From: a virus
Virus record (IMG/VR): IMGVR_UViG_3300042896_001104
Span: 1-36,617 of that record
Length of the DNA: 36,617 nucleotides
Direction: 5' to 3' (one strand)
This document shows positions 7,784 through 13,944 of the stretch, piece by piece (the first letter of the stretch is position 1; every line of letters begins with the position of its first letter). Below the pieces are notes generated by a model. The model worked only from the letters and a program-made list of their open reading frames with translations. It was not told the DNA's origin and made no database searches. Both the position numbers and the translations under genes were made by a program.

Positions 7784-7848
7784 ATCGTGAAGTATTAATT
7801 TTGTTGATTTTTTTTAAGGAAAATACATATAGTAGTTATAGTCAATGG

Positions 7849-8139
7849 CTACGAATTGTTTTCATTAGACCATTTTTCAAACTTTTTTACCGCATTTTTT
7901 TCGTTTGAAGCAACACAAGTAAAAATATAATCTATATCATTCCACATATTTTCAGTGGTATCAAAACGACCACTTCTTGTAAAATGATATTCTTTACAAC
8001 CATTTGGAATAATAGGTTTTTTAGGCTCTTTACTAGATTCGTTTTCTTTTTCGTAGTATTTACGTTCAGAAGTTTGAGCCATTGAACTTAGCATTGCGCC
8101 CATCATTGTCATCGCAAATAATTTTGATTTTGAACTCAT
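7849..8139 (-). CDS. Small hypothetical protein, paralogue of the gene at 10908-11198
   Basis: 96 residues. The N-terminus MSSKSKLFAMTMMGAMLSSM is Met-rich and weakly hydrophobic. The C-terminus YIFTCVASNEKNAVKKFEKW aligns with VFVCYSINDKNAIKKFQKY of the 10908 gene, also 96 residues. Both have a central stretch in which an aromatic or His residue precedes a G.F segment (YHFTRSGRF and YWFRDDGSF). It is the last gene before the array recombinase and lacks its own attC-like site downstream. Family and function not recognised. Confidence 0.6.
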   Translation of the reverse strand: MSSKSKLFAMTMMGAMLSSMAQTSERKYYEKENESSKEPKKPIIPNGCKEYHFTRSGRFDTTENMWNDIDYIFTCVASNEKNAVKKFEKWSNENNS

Positions 8140-8170
8140 AAGACTTTAAGTTTTAAAAACCGCCACTAAC

Positions 8171-8300
8171 TATAACAGCTTGTATAATTAATGCGGTATT
8201 AGTGTTTAATTTATAATTCAGTTTGTATTTGGATAATCTGTTTTTTGAATGGAATGATTCGGCTTATTTTTCCGCACTAACCATACAAGCGAAACGTTAC
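8171..8300 (-). repeat. attC-like site A
   Basis: Outer boxes TATAAC (8171-8176) and GTTAC (8296-8300). Inner arms GCTTGTAT (8178-8185) and ATACAAGC (8283-8290), continuing to TGCGG (8192-8196) with CCGCA (8272-8276). On the minus strand the arm is a continuous 19-pair stem with three G-T/G-U pairs. The right spacer is GAAAC and the left spacer a single A. It lies just downstream of the PAPS-reductase-like gene, whose stop is ten bases before the box. Confidence 0.75.
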
Positions 8301-8309
8301 AGGAAATGA

Positions 8310-9197
8310 TTAGAAACTGCATACACAATTAAAATCGTCCTCCGTTTGTAACTCCATTTTTATTGTTCTTGGTAATTCTGAAAGTTTTACTAAATCGGAT
8401 ATTGATTTATGACCACGAAAAGAAACACTATTATATTTTTGTTCCTCTTTTTCAAACCAATCAATAAATCTTGTACCATAAAGTATATTTTCAATTAACG
8501 TATCTTCCGATTTTTTCCAGCACAATTCACAATTTCCATATTTGCCGTGTATTTGTAATTTAAACGGTTGTTTTTTCCACCATTTATTTAAGTCAATTTG
8601 TGATATTGGTGTATAAAAATCAGTCAATAAAGGAAATATCTTTTGCCTTTGCTCTTTGATCTCAGCCCAAGAAATTCGTTTTGGCATATCCTCTTTTCTA
8701 AATCCTATTGCGATTTTATATTTATTCACGCCAAAAATATCATCACATAATTTTTTAGCGGGAAGCGTTTTTAAATTTTCAGAACAGTAAGGTGCATCTT
8801 TACTTGGTAATCCTTCAAAAATTCCTTTATTTTTATGCTCAATCATTTTAGAAAATGGCTTTGCAGTCATATTCATATTTTCCCAATCAACAATTTTATA
8901 TTTAACTCCAGTTCCTAAATCATTTGAATAAACACCTTCAATTTTCACTAATGGCATTTCCCAATGCTTTTCGATATTTTTAAGAAAATCAATTGTTTCA
9001 GGTCTTTCCATTCCTGTATTACAAAAAACAAAAACCTTTTCATAATTAGCATATTTTTCATTTGTTTGAATATGTCTTGCCATCATTGCGGAACTTCTAC
9101 CACCCGAAACAGTTATCATTAACGACCCATCACTTCCTGTAACACTCGTTTGCACGCATTGCGGATTTTGTAGTTCAATCATATTTTCGTTTCGCAT
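8310..9197 (-). CDS. PAPS-reductase/PP-loop family protein (cassette gene)
   Basis: 295 residues of the adenine-nucleotide alpha-hydrolase (phosphoadenosine phosphosulfate reductase-like) superfamily. The PP-loop is ITVSGGRSSAMMA (residues 28-40), followed by VFVFCNTGMERPETIDFLKN, PYCSENLKT with Cys138, IGFRKEDMPKR (164-174) and a Cys pair GNCELCWKKS (Cys223, Cys226), plus CVCSF at the end. The cysteines may hold a metal or Fe-S cluster. Phage and mobile-element relatives are linked to nucleotide or DNA sulfur chemistry (DndC-like) as well as sulfate assimilation; no sulfur-pathway neighbours are present. It is followed by attC-like site A, so it appears to be cassette cargo. Confidence 0.75.
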   Translation of the reverse strand: MRNENMIELQNPQCVQTSVTGSDGSLMITVSGGRSSAMMARHIQTNEKYANYEKVFVFCNTGMERPETIDFLKNIEKHWEMPLVKIEGVYSNDLGTGVKYKIVDWENMNMTAKPFSKMIEHKNKGIFEGLPSKDAPYCSENLKTLPAKKLCDDIFGVNKYKIAIGFRKEDMPKRISWAEIKEQRQKIFPLLTDFYTPISQIDLNKWWKKQPFKLQIHGKYGNCELCWKKSEDTLIENILYGTRFIDWFEKEEQKYNSVSFRGHKSISDLVKLSELPRTIKMELQTEDDFNCVCSF

Positions 9198-9234
9198 TAT
9201 ATTTATTTTTAGTTAGAAATTTTATTTTTACGAA

Positions 9235-9267
9235 GCCCGCAACGACGAGCAAGCGAGATAACGTTAT
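9235..9267 (-). repeat. Partial attC-like site (right half only)
   Basis: The sequence GAGCAAGCGAGATAACGTTA (9247-9266) resembles the right halves of the other four sites (stem, short spacer, GTTA box), but I find no matching left half between 9198 and 9235. As in sites B and D, a reading frame (9264-9497) ends with its TAA inside the GTTA box. Probably a truncated or decayed site. Confidence 0.45.
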
Positions 9268-9497
9268 AAGTTATATTTCCCAATAGTCCAGTAAAACCGA
9301 ATATTAGCTCTTGCTCCCCAAATATTATCAACAACAGCGGTTCTAAAGCCTTTTATCTTTATAATTTTCGTATAGTAATATTTACCATTTTCGTGCTTTT
9401 GTTTAAAATGATTCCAATTTATCAACTTGAATAAAAAATGAATACAACTTATAACAACGTGTATAAGAAATGGCTTTATTCGGCTTAATTTAAACAT
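9264..9497 (-). pseudogene. Cassette remnant ORF reading out of attC-like site B
   Basis: 77 codons, but the first 17 or so (MFKLSRIKPFLIHVV) are the translation of attC-like site B itself. The remainder (KGFRTAVVDNIWGARANIRF, then YWTIGKYNL) looks protein-like but is short. The stop lies in the box of a half attC-like site. The simplest reading is a cassette whose 5' part and start were lost when a neighbouring site was fused to it. A genuine short gene starting within the cassette cannot be excluded. Confidence 0.4.
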
Positions 9498-9577
9498 AGT
9501 TTTGTACTTTTAAGATTAGTAATAATTCAATAATTCGGGTGTGTTTTTACGCCACTTCCCATACACGCAACCGTTAG
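9449..9577 (-). repeat. attC-like site B
   Basis: Outer boxes TTATAAC (9449-9455) and GTTAG (9573-9577). Inner arms CGTGTAT (9458-9464) with ATACACG (9561-9567), then GAA/TTC and TGGC/GCCA, a 17-pair stem on the minus strand with three G-T/G-U pairs. The stem sequence differs from sites A and D while the layout is the same. The stop of the 9574-9852 gene lies in the GTTA box. Confidence 0.75.
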
Positions 9578-9852
9578 TGGCAATTATCAGAAACCCACAT
9601 TTTCAAAAGAACTAATGAAGTTGTAGCGGATTCGTATTTCGCATTTTCAGTTCTGTCTTTTACTTTTTCCGAATGTTTGTAAGTATTATCAATTCTGTTT
9701 TGAATTTCTTTTTCGACCTTATCAAAATTTGATTCCTTTTTTTTGGCTTGCATAATATCTTTGATGATAGTTTCTCCATTTTCGTCAACTAATTCATAAT
9801 GACTAAACGCTCCGTTATCTGCGTATTTTTCAACTGAAATAAATTTTTTCAT
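9574..9852 (-). CDS. Cassette hypothetical protein
   Basis: 92 residues, hydrophilic (YADNGAFSHYELVDENGETI, then a Lys/Glu helix KKKESNFDKVEKEIQNRIDN). No family recognised and no membrane segment. Its TAA stop (9574-9576) is formed by the GTTA box of attC-like site B, a hallmark of cassette genes, and its start follows site C by about 30 bases. One gene plus one site makes a complete cassette. Confidence 0.6.
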   Translation of the reverse strand: MKKFISVEKYADNGAFSHYELVDENGETIIKDIMQAKKKESNFDKVEKEIQNRIDNTYKHSEKVKDRTENAKYESATTSLVLLKMWVSDNCH

Positions 9853-9880
9853 AATTCGTTTTGTGTTAAAATAACTGCCA

Positions 9881-10001
9881 CTAACAGTCGCTATATTTCA
9901 GCGTTTTATTTAGTGGAATTATCGGTGGTTAATAATATTTTGCTTTCGGCAGAAAATATACGGTTCTAAGCCACGCCGAAATTATAGCGACGAACCGTTA
10001 G
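9881..10001 (-). repeat. attC-like site C
   Basis: Outer boxes CTAAC (9881-9885) and GTTAG (9997-10001). Arms GTCGCTATA (9887-9895) with TATAGCGAC (9983-9991), a bulged base, then nine more pairs including TTC/GAA and GCG/CGC. Right spacer GAACC, left spacer A. The stem sequence is unrelated to the other sites, yet pairing and spacers are kept. Confidence 0.75.
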
Positions 10002-10010
10002 CGGTTATTG

Positions 10011-10244
10011 CTACGAATCTTCCTGCGAAAGACATCTGTCACAATATGAAATATTTTCGCCAGAAGTTTTGTTTTCACAATAAATACATTTTTTACCTGT
10101 TTTCCCTTTAGATGAATATCGTTCCCAATTATCTGGTATTGGTTGATAAGCGGAATTATATCCAATATCGCCTACCTTCATTATGGTACCTTCGAATTCA
10201 TAATCTTTAGTGCAGATTATTTTAAATGGTTTTTTATCTTTCAT
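10011..10244 (-). CDS. Cassette protein with zinc-ribbon-like Cys pairs
   Basis: 77 residues. The N-terminal half (KIICTKDYEFEGTIMKVGDI) is beta-rich. The C-terminal half has CIYCENKTSGENISYCDRC, a CxxC-x11-CxxC pattern expected to bind zinc (residues 53-71). It overlaps the upstream gene by four bases (ATGA), so the two form one two-gene cassette closed by site C ten bases after the stop. Function unknown. Confidence 0.6.
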   Translation of the reverse strand: MKDKKPFKIICTKDYEFEGTIMKVGDIGYNSAYQPIPDNWERYSSKGKTGKKCIYCENKTSGENISYCDRCLSQEDS

Positions 10245-10510
10245 ACAAAGTTTTTAATTACAAAATTATGATGTTCTATATATTCTGCTTTTTCTAAACT
10301 TTTATCGTGCTTAGCAAAATTAAAGGGGTCTGTTATTTCTTTATAAAAACCACTTCTTCTCCAAGATTCTTTTATCCAACCCCTATTATTTCTTTCGGTA
10401 TAAGTTCCAAGAGCGAAAAAGAGTCTAGTAGATTTAGTAATTTCCTTTCTATCTGTTAGCTTCAAGCAATCTTGAACTACTTCTTGTGTATCTGTTATTA
10501 TAATATTCAT
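10241..10510 (-). CDS. Cassette hypothetical protein
   Basis: 89 residues, start about 30 bases after the box of site D. Visible features are RLFFALGTYTERNNRGWIKE and several aromatic residues; no known motif. It is the first gene of a two-gene cassette with the zinc-ribbon protein, coupled by an ATGA overlap. Confidence 0.55.
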   Translation of the reverse strand: MNIIITDTQEVVQDCLKLTDRKEITKSTRLFFALGTYTERNNRGWIKESWRRSGFYKEITDPFNFAKHDKSLEKAEYIEHHNFVIKNFV

Positions 10511-10542
10511 AAAAATTCAGTTTTTTAAACCCGAAACAACCG

Positions 10543-10668
10543 CTAACAGCTTGTATAGTTAATGCGGTATGGTGTTAAATTTACAGTTGATTTTGTACTT
10601 GATTGTTCAGTCTTGTATGGAGTGATTCGGCTTATTTTTCCGCACTAACCATACAAGCGAACCGTTAT
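10543..10668 (-). repeat. attC-like site D
   Basis: Outer boxes CTAAC (10543-10547) and GTTATA (10664-10669). Arms GCTTGTAT (10549-10556) with ATACAAGC (10651-10658), extending through TTA/TAA to TGCGG/CCGCA. On the minus strand this is a 19-pair stem with two G-T/G-U pairs. It is the closest relative of site A, including the loop motif GATTCGGCTTATTTTT. The stop of the excisionase-like gene lies in the GTTA box. Confidence 0.75.
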
Positions 10669-10907
10669 ACTTTGTTTAAGTATTTTTCGATTTCTACTTG
10701 AGAGATTCGAGGGGATTTCCCTATTATTTGAGTAGAAATATCACCACTTTTTATTAACCGGTGAATCGTTGATTGGCTAATTCCTAATTGTTTTGATGCT
10801 CCGATGATTGAGTACGTTAGGTTTTTTTTAGGTTGGCGAGATTCGACGATTTTGTCTATTTGATCTTCGGTGAGTTCTATGGTGAGTTCTATGGTTATTT
10901 TTTGCAT
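10665..10907 (-). CDS. Excisionase-like HTH protein (MerR/HTH_17 type)
   Basis: 80 residues. The C-terminal part is a clear excisionase-type helix-turn-helix: IIGASKQLGISQSTIHRLIK then SGDISTQIIGKSPRIS and EIEKYL (residues 34-78). The N-terminus contains a repeated ITIELTIELT encoded by a 12-bp tandem duplication. Its TAA lies in the box of attC-like site D and its ATG follows directly on the upstream stop (TAAATG). It may regulate recombination directionality of the phage or array; unproven. Confidence 0.7.
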   Translation of the reverse strand: MQKITIELTIELTEDQIDKIVESRQPKKNLTYSIIGASKQLGISQSTIHRLIKSGDISTQIIGKSPRISQVEIEKYLNKV

Positions 10908-11198
10908 TTATTTGGAGTTTTGGTCGTTTTTATATTTTTGGAATTTCTTAATTGCGTTTTTATCATTAATAGAATAGCAAACAAAAACACATTCATCTTT
11001 TCGCATTCTTTCACCTTGCTTTTCATTTAAAAAGCTTCCATCATCTCTAAACCAATAATGGAATGTTCCTGGTTGTTGTTTTGATTCTCTTGGTTCAGAA
11101 GGAATAAACGCTCTAACTTTATTTCGCTTAGGATAACTTACATTTTCCATCATCTCAGCCATCATAGCCATTGCTAAAAAACTTGATTTCATATTCAT
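10908..11198 (-). CDS. Small hypothetical protein, paralogue of the gene at 7849-8139
   Basis: 96 residues. Met-rich N-terminus (MNMKSSFLAMAMMAEMMENV), a middle RESKQQPGTFHYWFRDDGSF and a C-terminus CYSINDKNAIKKFQKYKNDQ shared with its paralogue at the other end of the array. The stop abuts the excisionase-like ATG. The low sequence identity but identical length and layout suggest old duplication or two related cassettes. Function unknown. Confidence 0.6.
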   Translation of the reverse strand: MNMKSSFLAMAMMAEMMENVSYPKRNKVRAFIPSEPRESKQQPGTFHYWFRDDGSFLNEKQGERMRKDECVFVCYSINDKNAIKKFQKYKNDQNSK

Positions 11199-11211
11199 AA
11201 TTTGATTTTTT

Positions 11212-11523
11212 TTAAAATAATATTCCGTGATTACGATGTAAAATCTTCATTACATTTTTTTTATTCAGAGCCGATATGTAGATACAGTTTTCTTTTACGG
11301 TTAATTTTTTATTTACCGAAATCATACCTTTCATTGCGTCTTCATATTTTACGGCTTCTGATTTGTCAAAATCAGCTAATTCAATAGTTTTTAGAGATAT
11401 ATTCACTTCAAATAAACTATGACCTCGTTTTGGATTTGTTCTGCCAATATGTACTTTTTGAGTTTCGAGTTTTGTTTGTTTTAAAAACTCTAATTTGTCT
11501 TGCTTTTCCTTTTCTATTTTCAT
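11212..11523 (-). CDS. Hypothetical phage protein
   Basis: 103 residues from ATG 11523 (a TTG lies six bases upstream). Charged N-terminus (MKIEKEKQDKLEFLKQTKLE) and a beta-rich C-terminus (KLTVKENCIYISALNKKNVM). It is the first gene downstream of the divergent control region at 11530-11664 and thus may head the leftward transcript that crosses the cassette array. No family recognised. Confidence 0.55.
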   Translation of the reverse strand: MKIEKEKQDKLEFLKQTKLETQKVHIGRTNPKRGHSLFEVNISLKTIELADFDKSEAVKYEDAMKGMISVNKKLTVKENCIYISALNKKNVMKILHRNHGILF

Positions 11524-11664
11524 AATCAATAAATTAAAAGTGAAATTGTTTCAGCAAAAATAGTAAAAATTTCACTTCTGACAATAAAAAAGTGAATTTT
11601 CTTTTAAAAAATATTGTCAAACGGATTTATATGTTTAAATTTGCTTAATTAAAACTACTAAATC
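11524..11664. promoter_or_regulatory. Divergent promoter region with GTGAAA operators
   Basis: Plus strand: TAAATTTG (11636-11643) with ATTG (11613-11616) 19 bases upstream drives the integrase at 11665. Minus strand: TATTTTTG (read on minus, 11555-11562) can drive the 11212 gene and the array. AGTGAAA (11539-11545), TTTCACT (11569-11575) and AGTGAAT (11591-11597) form imperfect inverted pairs between the promoters and match half-sites in the other control regions. Confidence 0.5.
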
Positions 11665-12906
11665 ATGAATATTTCATTTAAACTACAGGGTACTAAAGCG
11701 ATAAAGAAATTATCTGTCCGCTTATATCATAACAAGCTGGACGTTTCAGTAGCTATGGCGGTTATGCTTATGGACCACGAATGGGATTCAGTTTCACAAA
11801 CTGTTATTGATAATAGTGAATTGAATATTGCGTTACAAGGACTGAAACTCGATATTCTAAAACAGTACAACAAAGACTTTTGCAAGGGTGTAGTAATAAA
11901 TAAGCTATGGGTTCATAAAGTAGTAAAAACAAGCTTTATGCGTCCTAAATTAGAGAATGGATTAGTAAGTCCGGATTATACTATTTACGTGTCGGATTTT
12001 TCCTCCTGGTGGTTAGATAATCATTCTCAAGCGTGGAAAGTTTCACATAAAAAGCTAATGGATGAAGGATTGCGAAACCAATATACGAAATTTGTGAAAA
12101 TTTTGAAGGAATACGAAACGGTTGTAGGTGAAAAATTGCAGCTTAGAAATGTTTCTATTTCAGATTTGAATAGTTTTGTTGATTATTTAGATACTGAAAA
12201 CTACCAAATTTCTACAATAGAAAGACATCTTGGCCGGTTCCGTTTTTTCTTAAATCGTGCTTCGGAGCATAATATCGATGTGAACCAATCGTATAAACAG
12301 CGTATTTACTTAGACAAAGAGGATGATTTTGAAGGAATTTATTTGAACGAAACTGAAATTCAAAAAATTATTGATCAGGATTTTTCGTCGGATTACGAAT
12401 TGAATATTGCTAAACAAAACCTTTTAATTGGATTGCACACAGGATTACGTGTTAGTGACTTCTTAAAATTAGATACTTCTAATATTACCGATGGTGTTAT
12501 CAAGATAAGAACTAAGAAAACAAATTCAAAAGTTGTAATCCCGATGCATCCAGTTGTAAAGAGTGTTATTGATTCTAATTTTGGAAACTTGCCACCGAAA
12601 ATAAGTAGTTCAGAATTTAACAAGCACATAAAAACCATTTGTCAAGTGTGTAAAATCGACAACGTAATTCATGGTAAATTATTTGATAAAGATTTAAAAC
12701 GAAAAAAAATTGGGTATTTTGAAAAGTATAAACTAATTTCGTCTCACGTATGCAGAAGGAGTTTTGCTACTTTGAATTATAACAAAGTGAGTAAGGAAGT
12801 TCTGAACGCAATATGCGGATGGAGTAAGAATAGTAATCAATTAGAGAATTACAATAAAACTAGTAAATTAGAATACGCAGAAATAATGCAGAACCAATGG
12901 AAATAA
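11665..12906 (+). CDS. Tyrosine recombinase/integrase with SAM-like domain
   Basis: 413 residues. An N-terminal arm-type region (about 1-100) precedes a SAM-like core-binding domain (105-215) and a catalytic domain with Arg262 (HTGLRVSDF), Lys284 (IRTKKTNSKVV), His361-x-x-Arg364 (SSHVCRRSFA), Trp386 in place of the second His (CGWSK) and nucleophile Tyr396 (LENYNK). The Trp substitution is a known tolerated variant. It overlaps the zinc-finger gene by ten bases. This is the third tyrosine recombinase of the window and is typical of Bacteroidota phages and conjugative elements. Confidence 0.85.
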   Translation: MNISFKLQGTKAIKKLSVRLYHNKLDVSVAMAVMLMDHEWDSVSQTVIDNSELNIALQGLKLDILKQYNKDFCKGVVINKLWVHKVVKTSFMRPKLENGLVSPDYTIYVSDFSSWWLDNHSQAWKVSHKKLMDEGLRNQYTKFVKILKEYETVVGEKLQLRNVSISDLNSFVDYLDTENYQISTIERHLGRFRFFLNRASEHNIDVNQSYKQRIYLDKEDDFEGIYLNETEIQKIIDQDFSSDYELNIAKQNLLIGLHTGLRVSDFLKLDTSNITDGVIKIRTKKTNSKVVIPMHPVVKSVIDSNFGNLPPKISSSEFNKHIKTICQVCKIDNVIHGKLFDKDLKRKKIGYFEKYKLISSHVCRRSFATLNYNKVSKEVLNAICGWSKNSNQLENYNKTSKLEYAEIMQNQWK

Positions 12907-13259
12907 TTAAAGAAAGTCGTTTTTGTCCCGAATGCGGAAAGGAAATAGTCGGGAGGGCGGATAAGATGTTTTGCTCGGATTCATGCCGTAATAATCACAA
13001 CAATAAGGTAAACAAGGATTCTACCAACCTAATGCGTAATATAAACAACGCACTTAGAAAAAATTATAGGATTTTGTGTGATTTGAATTTGGGAGAAAAA
13101 ACGAAAGTAACTAAGAAGATTTTAGTTAAGAAAAAGTTTGATTTTGATGCTATTACATCAGTAGTAATGGCTAAAACTGGCAACACTTATTATTTTGTTT
13201 ACGATAAAGGATACCAAGAACTTGACAACGATATATTTTTGATTTTCAATAAAGATTAA
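12897..13259 (+). CDS. Zinc-finger protein coupled to the integrase
   Basis: 120 residues. N-terminal metal site FCPECGKEIVGRADKMFCSD then SCR (CxxC...CxxxC, residues 9-31) and an alpha/beta C-terminus. It starts inside the end of the integrase gene (ten-base overlap), so the pair is co-translated. Similar CPECGK/CSDxCR proteins accompany Bacteroidota integrases. A DNA-binding accessory role is likely but not proven. A strong terminator follows. Confidence 0.65.
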   Translation: MEIIKESRFCPECGKEIVGRADKMFCSDSCRNNHNNKVNKDSTNLMRNINNALRKNYRILCDLNLGEKTKVTKKILVKKKFDFDAITSVVMAKTGNTYYFVYDKGYQELDNDIFLIFNKD

Positions 13260-13277
13260 TAGTTTTTAAACGCAAAA

Positions 13278-13312
13278 AAAATCCCTCTATCAATTAAGAT
13301 AGAGGGATTTTT
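13278..13312. terminator. Bidirectional intrinsic terminator
   Basis: AATCCCTCTATC (13280-13291) pairs perfectly with GATAGAGGGATT (13298-13309) around AATTAA, with A and T tracts either side. It separates the rightward integrase/zinc-finger pair from the leftward small-gene operon ending at 13317. Confidence 0.9.
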
Positions 13313-13316
13313 GTTT

Positions 13317-13526
13317 TTATTTTTCTTTTTGTATTAATTCGTTTAAAATTTTTAGGTTGTTTCCTGCTACGCTTCCTGGTATTACTCCGGAGCTTCGGAA
13401 GACTAAAAGTCCGGTTGAGATTATCTTTTTACTTGATAGTTTTAACGCTATTATTTTAAAGCATTTGTCAAGTTTTTGAAAGGATTTTGTACTTTCGATT
13501 TCGGCGGTGCTAATTATGAATTCCAT
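13317..13526 (-). CDS. Small hypothetical protein paired with an XRE regulator
   Basis: 69 residues (KSFQKLDKCFKIIALKLSSK, then GLLVFRSSGVIPGSVAGNNL). It begins five bases after the stop of the XRE gene, an arrangement like small toxin-antitoxin or regulator pairs, but no toxin motif is recognisable. It is the last gene before the terminator at 13278. Confidence 0.5.
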   Translation of the reverse strand: MEFIISTAEIESTKSFQKLDKCFKIIALKLSSKKIISTGLLVFRSSGVIPGSVAGNNLKILNELIQKEK

Positions 13527-13531
13527 ATAAT

Positions 13532-13753
13532 CTAAGCATTTTTAATTAAAGAGATTAGTTCGATGTCGAGTGCGTTTAGAATGTTGTAAATCGTAAGGAA
13601 ATTACTTTTTTTCCAGTCTCCTTTTTCAATTCGTGAGATTGACGCATTGTGATTGTCTTCGCCAAAAATCTTTTCGGACAATTGTTTTTGCGATATTTTT
13701 TTTGATTTTCGGCGGTCTTTTATAATTGATCCGATTTCTTTGGCTGGGTTCAT
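13532..13753 (-). CDS. XRE-family HTH regulator
   Basis: 73 residues that are almost entirely one Cro/CI-type helix-turn-helix: IGSIIKDRRKSKKISQKQLS then EKIFG...ASISRIEKGDWKKSNFLT and a final helix IYNILNALDIELISLI. With the 69-residue partner downstream it could be an antitoxin-like or autoregulatory protein. It belongs to the end of the leftward small-gene operon. Confidence 0.7.
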   Translation of the reverse strand: MNPAKEIGSIIKDRRKSKKISQKQLSEKIFGEDNHNASISRIEKGDWKKSNFLTIYNILNALDIELISLIKNA

Positions 13754-13759
13754 GGTTTT

Positions 13760-13930
13760 TTAAGTTTTTTTATTATTTGTCATTTTGCTATAATAGTGAG
13801 TGCAAATTGCGTGTGCTGTTTTGTCTATTTTTAATGAAGCTCTATAAAAAGCATCACGTAAATGTTCAGGTGATTTTTCTACTTCTTGTAATATTATTTT
13901 TTCTTTATCTAAATTCCATTTAGTAGCCAT
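13760..13930 (-). CDS. Small Myb/SANT-like protein
   Basis: 56 residues, start ATG at 13930. The pattern KWNLDKEKIILQEVEKSPEH followed by LRDAFYRASLKIDKT..AICTHYY resembles the small Myb/SANT-like helical proteins of phages (Trp at the start, aromatic pair at the end, three helices). It lies between the XRE gene and the Cys-rich gene in the same operon. Assignment is from pattern memory only. Confidence 0.5.
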   Translation of the reverse strand: MATKWNLDKEKIILQEVEKSPEHLRDAFYRASLKIDKTAHAICTHYYSKMTNNKKT

Positions 13931-13944
13931 AATTATCTATTATT

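Noticed and set aside
8310-9197. Sulfate-assimilation cysH
   Set aside because: PP-loop and Cys motifs fit the superfamily, but there are no pathway neighbours and the gene sits in a cassette array, so no cysH symbol is given.
8171-10668. Palindromic repeats considered as MITEs or CRISPR repeats
   Set aside because: Stem sequences differ between sites while architecture is constant, there are no target duplications seen, and spacing is by whole genes, so neither MITE nor CRISPR fits.
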